Origin: BS750m-G28 sp035527235
GTDB lineage: Archaea; Thermoproteota; Bathyarchaeia; TCS64
Direction of reading: 5' to 3'
NCBI GenBank assembly: GCA_035527235.1
Contig: DATLAV010000199.1
Location: 1-21,421 of the forward strand
Length of the DNA stretch: 21,421 nt
Position numbers and translations under genes: made by a program. The notes below the pieces were generated by a model that saw only the letters and a program-made list of their open reading frames with translations, had not been told where the DNA came from and did no database searches. Below are positions 1 through 5,607 of this stretch, piece by piece. The stretch's first letter is position 1. Each line of letters starts with the position of its first letter.

Positions 1-769
1 TCATGCGGCAGTTCATTGACACCTCGCAGCTCTCGGGGATAATGTTACCCTTCAACCCGCCCTTCATGAGCGTCGGCTCGATGGTGGTGAAGCCCATGAG
101 GGAATGGGTATCTACCTTGATCTCCTCCTGCAGTTTCAGCAGCTCGTCTAGGAAGATGGCGCTCTTGGAGATGGCGTTGATCCCCACCTCGGGTGTGCTG
201 CTGTGGGCGGCCTTCCCCCTGACGTCGACGAGGGCGCCTCCTGACGCCTTGTGGCATCGGACGATATCCATCAACGTGGGTTCGGCCACCACGCCGTACC
301 TGGCCTCCCCTGGGGTCACCTTCCCCTCCTCCAAGATTTTTGATACGAACCAGCCCCCCGTGTCCTCGCCTGCGGTGAAGACCACGGTCAGCTGTCTATT
401 GAACTCTCTGTCCCTGAGTTCCTTCACCGCTTGGATGATGGAGGCGTCTGGGCCCTTCATGTCGGCCGCGCCCCGACCGTAGACTTTACCGTCCCTAACG
501 ACGGGGTTAAACGGCCCGGAGACCTTCCAGAGGTCGAGGTCCCCGGCGAGGACAACGTCGATGTGCCCTGAGAGCACGAGGCCCGCTCCCTTGCCCGCGC
601 CGAGCTCGGCGATGACGTTCGCTCTGTCGGGCGCCACCTCGTGGAGCTCGGCGTCGACTCCCATGTCCGTCAGGTAGTCGTGGATCCACTTGGCGAGGGG
701 CATCTCCTTCGTGGGGGGGCCCGATGTGTCAAATGCGATCATACTCTTCGCGATGTCTATGACAGTCAA
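1..769 (-). CDS. M20-family metallopeptidase (ArgE/DapE/ACY1-like), 3' end cut by the window
   Basis: About 256 residues are visible and the C-terminal part lies outside the window. The frame shows M20 hallmarks: SGHIDVV (metal-binding His plus the conserved Asp), then GRGAADMKG carrying the bridging Asp, then TAGEDTGG where the catalytic Glu pair normally sits; the second acidic position here is Asp. Members are cytosolic di-zinc amidohydrolases that deacylate or cleave small amino-acid derivatives, for example acetylornithine, succinyl-diaminopimelate or carrier-protein-bound lysine. The substrate cannot be read from this fragment. I place the start at TTG 769 because the resulting N-terminus (MTVIDIAKSMIAF) covers the family's first helix. 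An in-frame TGA lies just upstream, and a TATA-like element sits about 30 bases before it. ATG 742 is the alternative. It is divergent from the lipoate cluster and there is no evident functional link. Confidence 0.88.
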   Translation of the reverse strand, partial: MTVIDIAKSMIAFDTSGPPTKEMPLAKWIHDYLTDMGVDAELHEVAPDRANVIAELGAGKGAGLVLSGHIDVVLAGDLDLWKVSGPFNPVVRDGKVYGRGAADMKGPDASIIQAVKELRDREFNRQLTVVFTAGEDTGGWFVSKILEEGKVTPGEARYGVVAEPTLMDIVRCHKASGGALVDVRGKAAHSSTPEVGINAISKSAIFLDELLKLQEEIKVDTHSLMGFTTIEPTLMKGGLKGNIIPESCEVSMNCRM

Positions 770-795
770 ATCGGTTCAGAGTCATATCACATTTT

Positions 796-806
796 CATAT
801 TAAAGC
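796..806 (-). promoter_or_regulatory. TATA-like promoter for the M20 gene
   Basis: On the minus strand this reads GCTTTAATATG. Its centre is about 30 bases upstream of the TTG start at 769, which predicts a transcript with almost no leader, common in archaea. Confidence 0.45.
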
Positions 807-813
807 GTGTTCG

Positions 814-840
814 GTGCCAGCCGGGACGACCCCGTGGCAC
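814..840. repeat. Imperfect palindrome between divergent genes
   Basis: GTGCCA at 814-819 pairs with TGGCAC at 835-840 across a GC-rich centre that can add two more G-C pairs after an internal mismatch loop. It lies directly upstream of the minus-strand TATA element and in the space shared with the plus-strand lipoyl synthase gene, so it could be an operator. No regulator is assigned. Confidence 0.45.
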
Positions 841-885
841 GGGTCTTCAAACCGCTTTGAGTAGGTTAAAATGTTAATAACCGGA

Positions 886-895
886 GGTTTATGAT
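886..895 (+). promoter_or_regulatory. Possible TATA element for the lipoate cluster
   Basis: The stretch AGGTTTATGA is AT-rich within GC-rich surroundings and is centred about 33 bases before the GTG start at 924. AT-rich stretches at 864-880 are an alternative, so the exact element is uncertain. Confidence 0.3.
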
Positions 896-923
896 AGTCG
901 TCTGTTGACTGCCGAAGTTCGAG

Positions 924-1913
924 GTGGACGATATTCCTGTGAAGGTTAGGGTCAGCATAGGGACCACTGCTCTGCTTGGGTTGAGGAGTCTGAGGCTCGA
1001 CGCCGTTCCAACCACCGCCTACCTCATGACGTACACGGAAGGAGGTTGCGTCGCCAACTGCGCCTTCTGCTCCCAGGCGAGGGGGAGCCGGTCCAGCAGG
1101 TCCCAGCTTTCCCGGGTCATGTGGCCCGAGTTTCCCACCGACGAGGTGTTGGAGGGCCTCAGGAGGGAGGGGGGCGAGGTCATCGAGAGGATCTGCATCC
1201 AAGTCATCAACTACCCCGGTTTCCTGGATGACGTTATCTCCCTGATCGAGGGGATGAGGGGAGTCACGAGCCTCCCCATCTCCGTGGACACGTGCCCGGT
1301 CCCCCTGGAGGGCTTCAGGAGGCTGAGGGAGGCGGGCGTTGAGCGGGTAAGTATCCCCCTTGACGCTGCTACCCAGGAGCTCTTCGACGAGGTGAAGGGA
1401 GTCGGCGCCGAGGGCCCCTACAGGTGGGGAGCCCATCTGGAGGCCATCGACGCCGCCCTGTCCGTCTTCGGTGAGGAAAACGTCATGTCCAACCTCATCA
1501 TAGGCCTCGGGGAGACCGAGAGGGAGGCAGTTGAGCTTATTCAGGCCATGAAGGACCGGCGCATCGCGATGGTGCTCTACGCATTTACGCCCCTCCCGGG
1601 CACCAGGTTCGCCGACCGTCCCCAGCCCCCCCTGGAATCGTACAGACGCATCCAACTTGCGAGGCACATCATAACCGGAGGAGATGCCTGCATAGGCGAT
1701 TTGGAGTTTGACGGGGAGGGACGGATCGTAGGCTTCGGCAGGGGCGTCGACGTATCCTTATTGATCGGGGAAGGCTTACCCCTGAGGACGACGGGCTGCC
1801 CGGGGTGCAACCGGCCCTACTACAACGAGAGGCCTTCGGGGCCCTTCTACAACTACCCGAGGAAGCTCACGGCGGACGAGTTAAAGATGGAGAAGGAGAG
1901 GAAGCTGATATGA
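924..1913 (+). CDS. Radical SAM protein, candidate lipoyl synthase subunit (LipS1/LipS2 type)
   Basis: A 329-residue radical SAM enzyme. The [4Fe-4S]-SAM motif is CVANCAFC (Cys42, 46, 49). Near the C-terminus a second cysteine pair, CPGC (Cys292, 295), followed by NRPYYNERP, could ligate an auxiliary cluster that donates sulfur. Archaea lacking classical LipA make lipoyl groups with two cooperating radical SAM proteins, LipS1 and LipS2, characterised in Thermococcus kodakarensis. This gene overlaps the lipoate ligase gene by ATGA, and a second radical SAM gene follows, which matches that system. I cannot decide which of the two is LipS1. The GTG start at 924 follows an in-frame TGA at 906. 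Biotin synthase-like annotation is the usual misassignment for this family; no biotin genes are nearby. Confidence 0.8.
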   Translation: MDDIPVKVRVSIGTTALLGLRSLRLDAVPTTAYLMTYTEGGCVANCAFCSQARGSRSSRSQLSRVMWPEFPTDEVLEGLRREGGEVIERICIQVINYPGFLDDVISLIEGMRGVTSLPISVDTCPVPLEGFRRLREAGVERVSIPLDAATQELFDEVKGVGAEGPYRWGAHLEAIDAALSVFGEENVMSNLIIGLGETEREAVELIQAMKDRRIAMVLYAFTPLPGTRFADRPQPPLESYRRIQLARHIITGGDACIGDLEFDGEGRIVGFGRGVDVSLLIGEGLPLRTTGCPGCNRPYYNERPSGPFYNYPRKLTADELKMEKERKLI

Positions 1914-2677
1914 CCGAAATCTGGAGGCTGATAGACATGAGGATCGAGAACGCGCCGACCCAGATGGCGATCGACGAGTCCATAGCTTACGCGAGGACCC
2001 GGGGGGAGACCCCCAACACCATCCGGCTGTATAGGTGGAACCCCTCCGCCGTCTCCATAGGCTACTTCCAGAGCCTGGAGAAGGAGGTCAACTTGGAGGA
2101 GTGTGAGCGTCAGGGCGTGGACGTCATCCGTAGAATCACAGGCGGGGGCGCCGTCTTCCATGACTATAACGGCGAGATCACCTACAGCATCGCCACACCC
2201 GAGGACGACCCCAAGATGCCTCGGGACATCCTCGCCTCGTACGAGCTGATCTGCGGGGCCATCGTCGATGGCCTCGGGACGCTTGGCGTGGACTGCGAGT
2301 TCAAACCCGTCAACGACATAATCGCCGGCGGGAGGAAGATTTCGGGGAACTCCCAGACCCGGCGCCACGGTGTGATGCTGCAGCATGGCACCGTCCTCGT
2401 GGACAGCGACCTCAGGAAGATGTTCCAGGTCCTCAGGGTCTCGGACGCGAAGATCAGCGACAAGATGATAGAGGCAGTCGAGGACCGGGTCACCAACATC
2501 AGGAGGTACCTGGAGAGGGAGGTCTCCTTCGACGAGGTAAGGGCCGCGCTCATCACGGGCTTCGAGGAGACCTTCGACGTGACACTTGAGCCGGGGGAGC
2601 TCACCTCATACGAGGAGGATCTGGTGAAGAGCTACAGGGAGAGGTACAGGTCCCGGGAGTGGGTCCACAAGAGGTGA
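1910..2677 (+). CDS. lplA: Lipoate-protein ligase A, catalytic domain (split ligase large subunit)
   Basis: A 255-residue protein with the BPL/LplA fold. RRITGGGAVFHD (residues 74-85) is the nucleotide-binding glycine-rich signature. KPVNDIIAGGRKISG contains the catalytic lysine (Lys143) that binds the acyl-adenylate, followed by GNSQTRR and MLQHGTVL. The enzyme activates lipoate or octanoate with ATP and attaches it to the lysine of carriers such as GcvH or E2. The C-terminal accessory domain of bacterial LplA is absent and is supplied by the next gene. ATG 1910 overlaps the stop of the upstream radical SAM gene, implying translational coupling. In the sLpl(AB)-LipS route this ligase loads octanoate or lipoate, and the LipS pair then inserts sulfur. 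Confidence 0.9.
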   Translation: MTEIWRLIDMRIENAPTQMAIDESIAYARTRGETPNTIRLYRWNPSAVSIGYFQSLEKEVNLEECERQGVDVIRRITGGGAVFHDYNGEITYSIATPEDDPKMPRDILASYELICGAIVDGLGTLGVDCEFKPVNDIIAGGRKISGNSQTRRHGVMLQHGTVLVDSDLRKMFQVLRVSDAKISDKMIEAVEDRVTNIRRYLEREVSFDEVRAALITGFEETFDVTLEPGELTSYEEDLVKSYRERYRSREWVHKR

Positions 2678-2681
2678 TGAT

Positions 2682-2954
2682 GTGGGTAGAGCGGAATACA
2701 AGGTGCCCGGCGGGAAACTGCTGGCGGCGGAGACGGAGATCGAGGATGGTGTGCTCGTGAAGGTTAAAGTCACCGGCGACTTCTTCATGCACCCCGAGAC
2801 AGCCATAGAGGATCTGGAGGCAGTCCTCACAGGTATCATGGTCGATGACCTAGAAGCGGAAGTGATAAGATTCTTTGAGGGTAGGGAGGTCACCCTCTAC
2901 GGCGCGTCCCCCGAGGACTTTAGCCACGTCGTGAGGCTCAGTTTACCCTCGTAG
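2682..2954 (+). CDS. lplB: Lipoate-protein ligase accessory (C-terminal) domain protein
   Basis: A 90-residue protein corresponding to the stand-alone C-terminal domain of lipoate ligase: EYKVPGGKLLAAE near the start and VTGDFFMHPE in the middle are typical of the archaeal small subunit. In Thermoplasma-type ligases the catalytic subunit needs this partner to form the acyl-adenylate. The GTG start at 2682 is preceded by GAGGTGATG, which acts as ribosome-binding site and overlaps the stop of lplA; the gap between the two genes is 4 bases. The last 12 bases overlap the 3' end of the convergent radical SAM gene. The gene ends in TAG. Confidence 0.87.
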   Translation: MGRAEYKVPGGKLLAAETEIEDGVLVKVKVTGDFFMHPETAIEDLEAVLTGIMVDDLEAEVIRFFEGREVTLYGASPEDFSHVVRLSLPS

Positions 2955-3845
2955 AGCCCTCTCCTCCAGGCTCCTCGGGATGGTGCAGCAACCATTGATC
3001 GTCTTCACGGTATAACCCAGTTCCTTAGCCTTTGCCACCGTCGCCCGGGCCGGCAGGGCGACCCTGCTCACGCCCGATTCGATCGCCATCCACTCCAGCT
3101 CCGCTTTGTCCGTCCTTGAACGCATGCACCCGAGGGAGACCTCGGAGGAGGGGGAGATGCGCCTGGCCTCGGAGGCGATCTTGACTATGTCATCCATAGA
3201 TGGAGGAGTCACGTCTGCCATCGGCGTGCCTGAGGTCGGTATCAGTCCGAGCAGCACGATGACCTCGGGCTCTATCTCGGCGCAGAGTTCCAGGGCCCTT
3301 AGCTCCCCTTTCGTCCTGCCAAAGTCCAGGCCGACGCAGATGTGGGGGGCGACCTGGGGGACACCGGCGTCGACGAGGGCGTGCAGCGTCTCAGAGTAGT
3401 CGTCGACGGTCGCGTCAAGCCCGTAGACGTCCCTTATCGTGTCGGGGCTCCCTATCACGTCGACGGAGGCGATGTCGGCCCCCGTGGAGGCCAGCTCCTC
3501 CGCCTGCTCCCAGCTCAGGAGGCCCGTGTGCAGGTTGACGATGAGGGAAGTGTTCTCCTTTATCCATCTCAACGTGGAGATGAACCCGTCGAGAGGTACC
3601 TTTCCATCGGGCGTCGAGCCGCCGCTGACGAGGAGGCCTGTCCCCTCGGAGGCCTCCAGTTTCAGGCTGAACTCCCTCAGCTTCTCCGGCGTGTCGACGT
3701 TCGGCATGTGGCCGAGGTAGTGGCCGCCGCAGTGCTTGCAGTTGAGACCGCAGTTGGCGCCGGTGACCGAGACGCTCGGGAACCTCGGGTAGGGGTAGTA
3801 GAACCTAAACTCTTTCGACTCGTTTCGCCTTGACGTGGTCTCCAT
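2943..3845 (-). CDS. Radical SAM protein, second candidate lipoyl synthase subunit (LipS1/LipS2 type)
   Basis: A 300-residue radical SAM protein with CGLNCKHC (Cys32, 36, 39) after an N-terminal strand FPSVSVTGANC. The barrel segments (GLLVSGGSTPDG, VNLHTGL, SVDVIGSPDTI, HICVGLDFG, VLLGLIPTSGTPM) resemble the biotin synthase/lipoyl synthase branch. C-terminal cysteines at about 240 (GCMRSR) and at 286-287 (NGCCTIPRS) could hold an auxiliary iron-sulfur cluster. With the other radical SAM gene at 924 and the split lipoate ligase between them, the best call is the second half of the LipS1/LipS2 pair. It is transcribed toward the ligase genes and overlaps lplB by 12 bases, so its mRNA and that of lplB would be complementary at their 3' ends. 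Alone it could be mistaken for a generic radical SAM protein. Confidence 0.8.
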   Translation of the reverse strand: METTSRRNESKEFRFYYPYPRFPSVSVTGANCGLNCKHCGGHYLGHMPNVDTPEKLREFSLKLEASEGTGLLVSGGSTPDGKVPLDGFISTLRWIKENTSLIVNLHTGLLSWEQAEELASTGADIASVDVIGSPDTIRDVYGLDATVDDYSETLHALVDAGVPQVAPHICVGLDFGRTKGELRALELCAEIEPEVIVLLGLIPTSGTPMADVTPPSMDDIVKIASEARRISPSSEVSLGCMRSRTDKAELEWMAIESGVSRVALPARATVAKAKELGYTVKTINGCCTIPRSLEERALRG

Positions 3846-3941
3846 GCTCTACCGATCCTACGGATGCCTCACTCAAAAATGATGTGTCAGACATGGACAA
3901 GAGATAGGCATGCACAGGATCGTCGTTATTATCTCAGCTGA

Positions 3942-4139
3942 CACGGAGTGGAGGGTTTTGGGGGAGGGTTTCATCGGTCGGGTGAATGCAGGCTGGGCTA
4001 TGGGCGGTTGAAGTGGCAGGGTTTGGAAAACGTCAGTATCCACGTTAGTCTGGTCTTGATGGTGGTCTACGCTGTGGCGATAGCCGCCTCTCGCCTCGGG
4101 AGGCCTGAGCTCCGGCAGAGTATGGCTTTCTTCGCGTGA
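3942..4139 (+). pseudogene. Remnant of a DDE (IS4-like) transposase, C-terminal end
   Basis: The frame reads GLENVSIHVSLVLMVVYAVA followed by IAASRLGRPELRQSMAFF and a TGA at 4137-4139. This resembles the C-terminal tail of archaeal IS4/IS5-type transposases (a hydrophobic helix after a conserved GL.NV.IHV stretch, ending in an LGRPEL-like segment). The frame closes with TGA at 3939-3941, just upstream of the remnant, and the preceding transposase-like residues are scattered over other frames (for example EWRVLGEGF around 3944), so the remnant is frameshifted and lacks its catalytic core. No terminal inverted repeat could be recognised. The family assignment is from memory of the motif, with no alignment. 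Confidence 0.55.
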
Positions 4140-4320
4140 GGATGGGGCGGGGATCGGGTGAGGTATGGCAGTGGATGTCATGCGCCTGGTTGTGTTTGGA
4201 TGGTGTTCTCGAGTTGTCTCTTCTTCTTCGTGGTATTGGTTGATGGATCTGGGTGTTGGTGTTGTGAGATGGGTGATGAAAAGAGCAGTGAATCCTAGTC
4301 CTCTGTACAAACTACCTCAA
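4140..4320. other. Gene-free stretch inside the decayed island
   Basis: About 180 bases rich in G and T on the plus strand. Open frames crossing it on either strand have no recognisable protein pattern. It is probably the 3' flank of the decayed IS. Confidence 0.4.
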
Positions 4321-4557
4321 TTATTTAATCCGTTTGCGTGCGCGCAGGTCGTCTTTGAGTATTTCTAGCTGATTTTTTATTGGTAATTTAATGTATTTTT
4401 CGTCTTTAGACAATGCTCGCATGGCCATCGTTACAGTATCTTCGCCATATTTTTTATTTAGTTTCTTAATCTCTCGTTTAATTTTAATTTTATTTGTATG
4501 TTTAAATTTGGTTCTTTCCTGTCCGTGGGTTTCCCTCTTGTGGAATCTCCAACTCAT
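4321..4557 (-). CDS. Small Lys-rich hypothetical protein (78 aa)
   Basis: I do not recognise this family. The 78-residue product is very basic (KFKHTNKIKIKREIKKLNKK, then a C-terminal DDLRARKRIK) and mostly helical by appearance, as expected of a nucleic-acid-binding or partner protein. Codon use is AT-rich (many AAA, ATT, TTA codons), unlike the GC-rich flanking genes, pointing to transfer. ATG 4557 is preceded by GAGGAATAAAG, a plausible ribosome-binding site, and lies 21 bases after the end of the TAG-interrupted frame on the same strand, so the two look like an operon. A TAA stop at 4321-4323 ends it. It may belong to a virus- or plasmid-derived module. Confidence 0.55.
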   Translation of the reverse strand: MSWRFHKRETHGQERTKFKHTNKIKIKREIKKLNKKYGEDTVTMAMRALSKDEKYIKLPIKNQLEILKDDLRARKRIK

Positions 4558-4578
4558 TCTTTATTCCTCATAGTTTGA

Positions 4579-4854
4579 TTAGGAATCTGATTCATCAGCC
4601 TCATCTTTTTCAACCATTTTGTACGTGATCTCTCCATCGATGTATTTTGGTAGTCTATAGGGAATGCCCATGATATAGGTAACCTCCACGAAATCGGCTC
4701 CCATAGCCTTGAGATCGAAGGGTTCATCTTCATCCTATTCATAGACGATACCTTGAGGATAAGCTTTCCAAAACCACTCCTAGCGAGCGCGGTCATGTCG
4801 ATTCCACGCCTCAAAGATCTTATCGACAATCTTCTCGTTCTCAGGCTCAGTCAT
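4579..4854 (-). pseudogene. ORF interrupted by two in-frame TAG codons (decayed gene, or TAG readthrough)
   Basis: From ATG 4854 the frame gives MTEPENEKIVDKIFEAWNRH then DRAR, a TAG at 4780-4782, EWFWKAYPQGIVYE, a TAG at 4735-4737, then 51 further residues starting DEDEPFDLKAMGADFVEV and ending EKDEADESDS before TAA at 4579-4581. All three segments look like one continuous acidic soluble protein of 91 positions with no frameshift. A strong ribosome-binding site (AGGAGAGGAG) lies just before the ATG. The simplest reading is a recently inactivated gene (CAG or TGG to TAG). Because both interruptions are amber, pyrrolysine insertion or suppression is a minority alternative. No family is recognised. 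Confidence 0.6.
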
Positions 4855-4875
4855 TAAACTCCTCTCCTAGTCTTT

Positions 4876-4910
4876 GCACCTCTTAGTGGTGCGCATCACC
4901 TCTAAAAGGT
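4876..4910. promoter_or_regulatory. Two operator-like palindromic boxes, 20 bp apart
   Basis: GCACC-TCTTAGT-GGTGC (4876-4892) is a perfect 5-bp inverted repeat. A related box, CACC-TCTAAAA-GGT (4897-4910), starts exactly 20 bp later, two helical turns. They lie just upstream of the minus-strand ATG at 4854 and downstream of an AT-rich stretch (4925-4950) that could hold the TATA box, a typical repressor position. Confidence 0.45.
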
Positions 4911-4975
4911 TATGAGCGCAGACTAATTCAATAATTCGCTAAGATTTAATGGGAGCTCTGGCCTCCTGATTGTTG

Positions 4976-5409
4976 ATGGGAAAAAAGAAGATCGGATCCC
5001 AAGCTACTATTCAAAAACCTAGATTTAATACCGATCCAAACCATCCTTTAGACCGGACTTCAACGACGGCCTAGGCAAACCCATCGAGTACAACCTCGAA
5101 TGGGACCTCAAGGCCCTCATGTTCCGCCAGCTAGAGCAGGTCCCATACATCAAGGATCTGGTTAAACGCCTCAGGCGAAGCCCTTACATACGCCGAGTAT
5201 GCGGATACTGGCGCCGCGCCCCATACGAGGCGCACTTCTCTCAGATGAAGAAGCGCATTGGCGCCGAGGGTTTCCGCACCATAGAGGCTTGGTTCAGAAG
5301 TGAAGCCCGATGGCTCCGGAGATCCCAGCCGCTGTCAGCTGTAGGCCTCGTCTAGGCTCCTTGCATGGACGGCACCGACCTCCCCGCCTAGATAGCCATG
5401 CTAGGATGA
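4976..5409 (+). pseudogene. IS4-like transposase, N-terminal half, frameshifted and interrupted
   Basis: ATG 4976 opens MGKKKIGSQ and continues to PRFNTDPNHP. The frame is then lost near 5044-5049 and resumes one frame over as RPDFNDGLGKPIEYNLEWDL, so a single base was probably lost (an expected NHPYRPDF junction). The following 100 residues (LKALMFRQLEQVPYIKDLVK, VCGYWRRAPYEAHFSQMKKR, IGAEGFRTIEAWF) match the N-terminal DUF772-like region of IS4/IS5-type transposases. After SAVGLV there is a TAG at 5353-5355, then APCMDGTDLPA containing the first catalytic Asp region, another TAG at 5392-5394, and finally TGA at 5407-5409. The second half of the DDE domain is missing; sequence stops being transposase-like about 10 bases before tRNA-Ala. 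Confidence 0.75.
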
Positions 5410-5418
5410 GTTAGTTTA

Positions 5419-5495
5419 TGGTGGACTGGGAGGGATTTGAACCCCCGACCTCTGCCATGCCAAGGCAGCATTCATACCAACTGAACTACCAGCCC
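5419..5495 (-). tRNA. tRNA-Ala, anticodon GGC
   Basis: The minus strand folds as a cloverleaf: acceptor GGGCTGG pairs with CCAGTCC, D arm GTTC-AGTTGGTAT-GAAT, anticodon stem CTGCC/GGCAG with loop TTGGCAT (anticodon GGC, reading GCC), and T arm GGGGTTCAAATCCC. The acceptor carries the G3-U70 pair that is the alanine identity element, with discriminator A73. CCA is encoded at 5419-5421. There is no intron. It borders the decayed transposase, consistent with tRNA genes as insertion hot spots. Confidence 0.95.
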
Positions 5496-5519
5496 TTCCA
5501 CCAACATGTGAAACGCACT

Positions 5520-5535
5520 CCCTAAAAACTTTCCT
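5520..5535 (-). promoter_or_regulatory. Probable promoter of tRNA-Ala
   Basis: The minus strand reads AAAGTTTTTAGGG here, an AT-rich stretch 25-40 bases upstream of the mature tRNA 5' end at 5495, the distance expected for an archaeal TATA box. Confidence 0.35.
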
Positions 5536-5574
5536 CAAAGAGGCGCGTCCGAAATAGAGCATGGTCCCCGAGAA

Positions 5575-5585
5575 CGTTAATAAGA
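5575..5585 (+). promoter_or_regulatory. TATA-like promoter for the DinB-like gene
   Basis: CGTTAATAAGA is centred about 27 bases before the GTG at 5608, so transcription would begin at or very near the start codon (leaderless). It is back to back with the tRNA-Ala promoter. Confidence 0.45.
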
Positions 5586-5607
5586 AGAGCCTCCCCCAAT
5601 TGATCTG

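Larger units (their letters stand above)
3942..5409. mobile_element. Decayed IS-flanked AT-rich island beside tRNA-Ala
   Basis: Between the radical SAM gene and tRNA-Ala lies a block unlike its neighbours: an IS4-like transposase tail on the left, a transposase N-terminal half on the right, both in plus orientation, and two small minus-strand reading frames of low GC between them. The order (tail first, head second) cannot come from one intact element, so either two copies flanked the cargo or the element was rearranged. Boundaries are approximate and no target duplication was seen. Confidence 0.5.

Noticed and set aside
795..1667. Long minus-strand open frame opposite the first radical SAM gene
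   Set aside because: Antisense shadow of a gene with strong motifs; composition typical of GC-rich antisense frames.
924..1913. Biotin synthase
   Set aside because: Radical SAM sequence is compatible, but the gene overlaps lipoate ligase and no biotin genes are nearby.
3873..4310. 145-codon minus-strand frame in the island
   Set aside because: Low-complexity Thr/Pro/His-rich translation, antisense to the transposase tail, and no ribosome-binding site.
4165..4368. 67-codon plus-strand frame in the island
   Set aside because: No recognisable pattern, and it runs into the minus-strand small gene; likely chance.
4554..4829. 91-codon minus-strand frame overlapping the TAG-interrupted ORF
   Set aside because: Its Arg/Met/Ser-rich translation looks like an out-of-frame reading; the neighbouring frame has the ribosome-binding site and normal protein composition.
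5419..5495. Site-specific integration at tRNA-Ala with a duplicated attachment site
   Set aside because: I looked for a partial copy of the tRNA 3' end near the left edge of the island (3850-3960) and saw none; no integrase gene is present.
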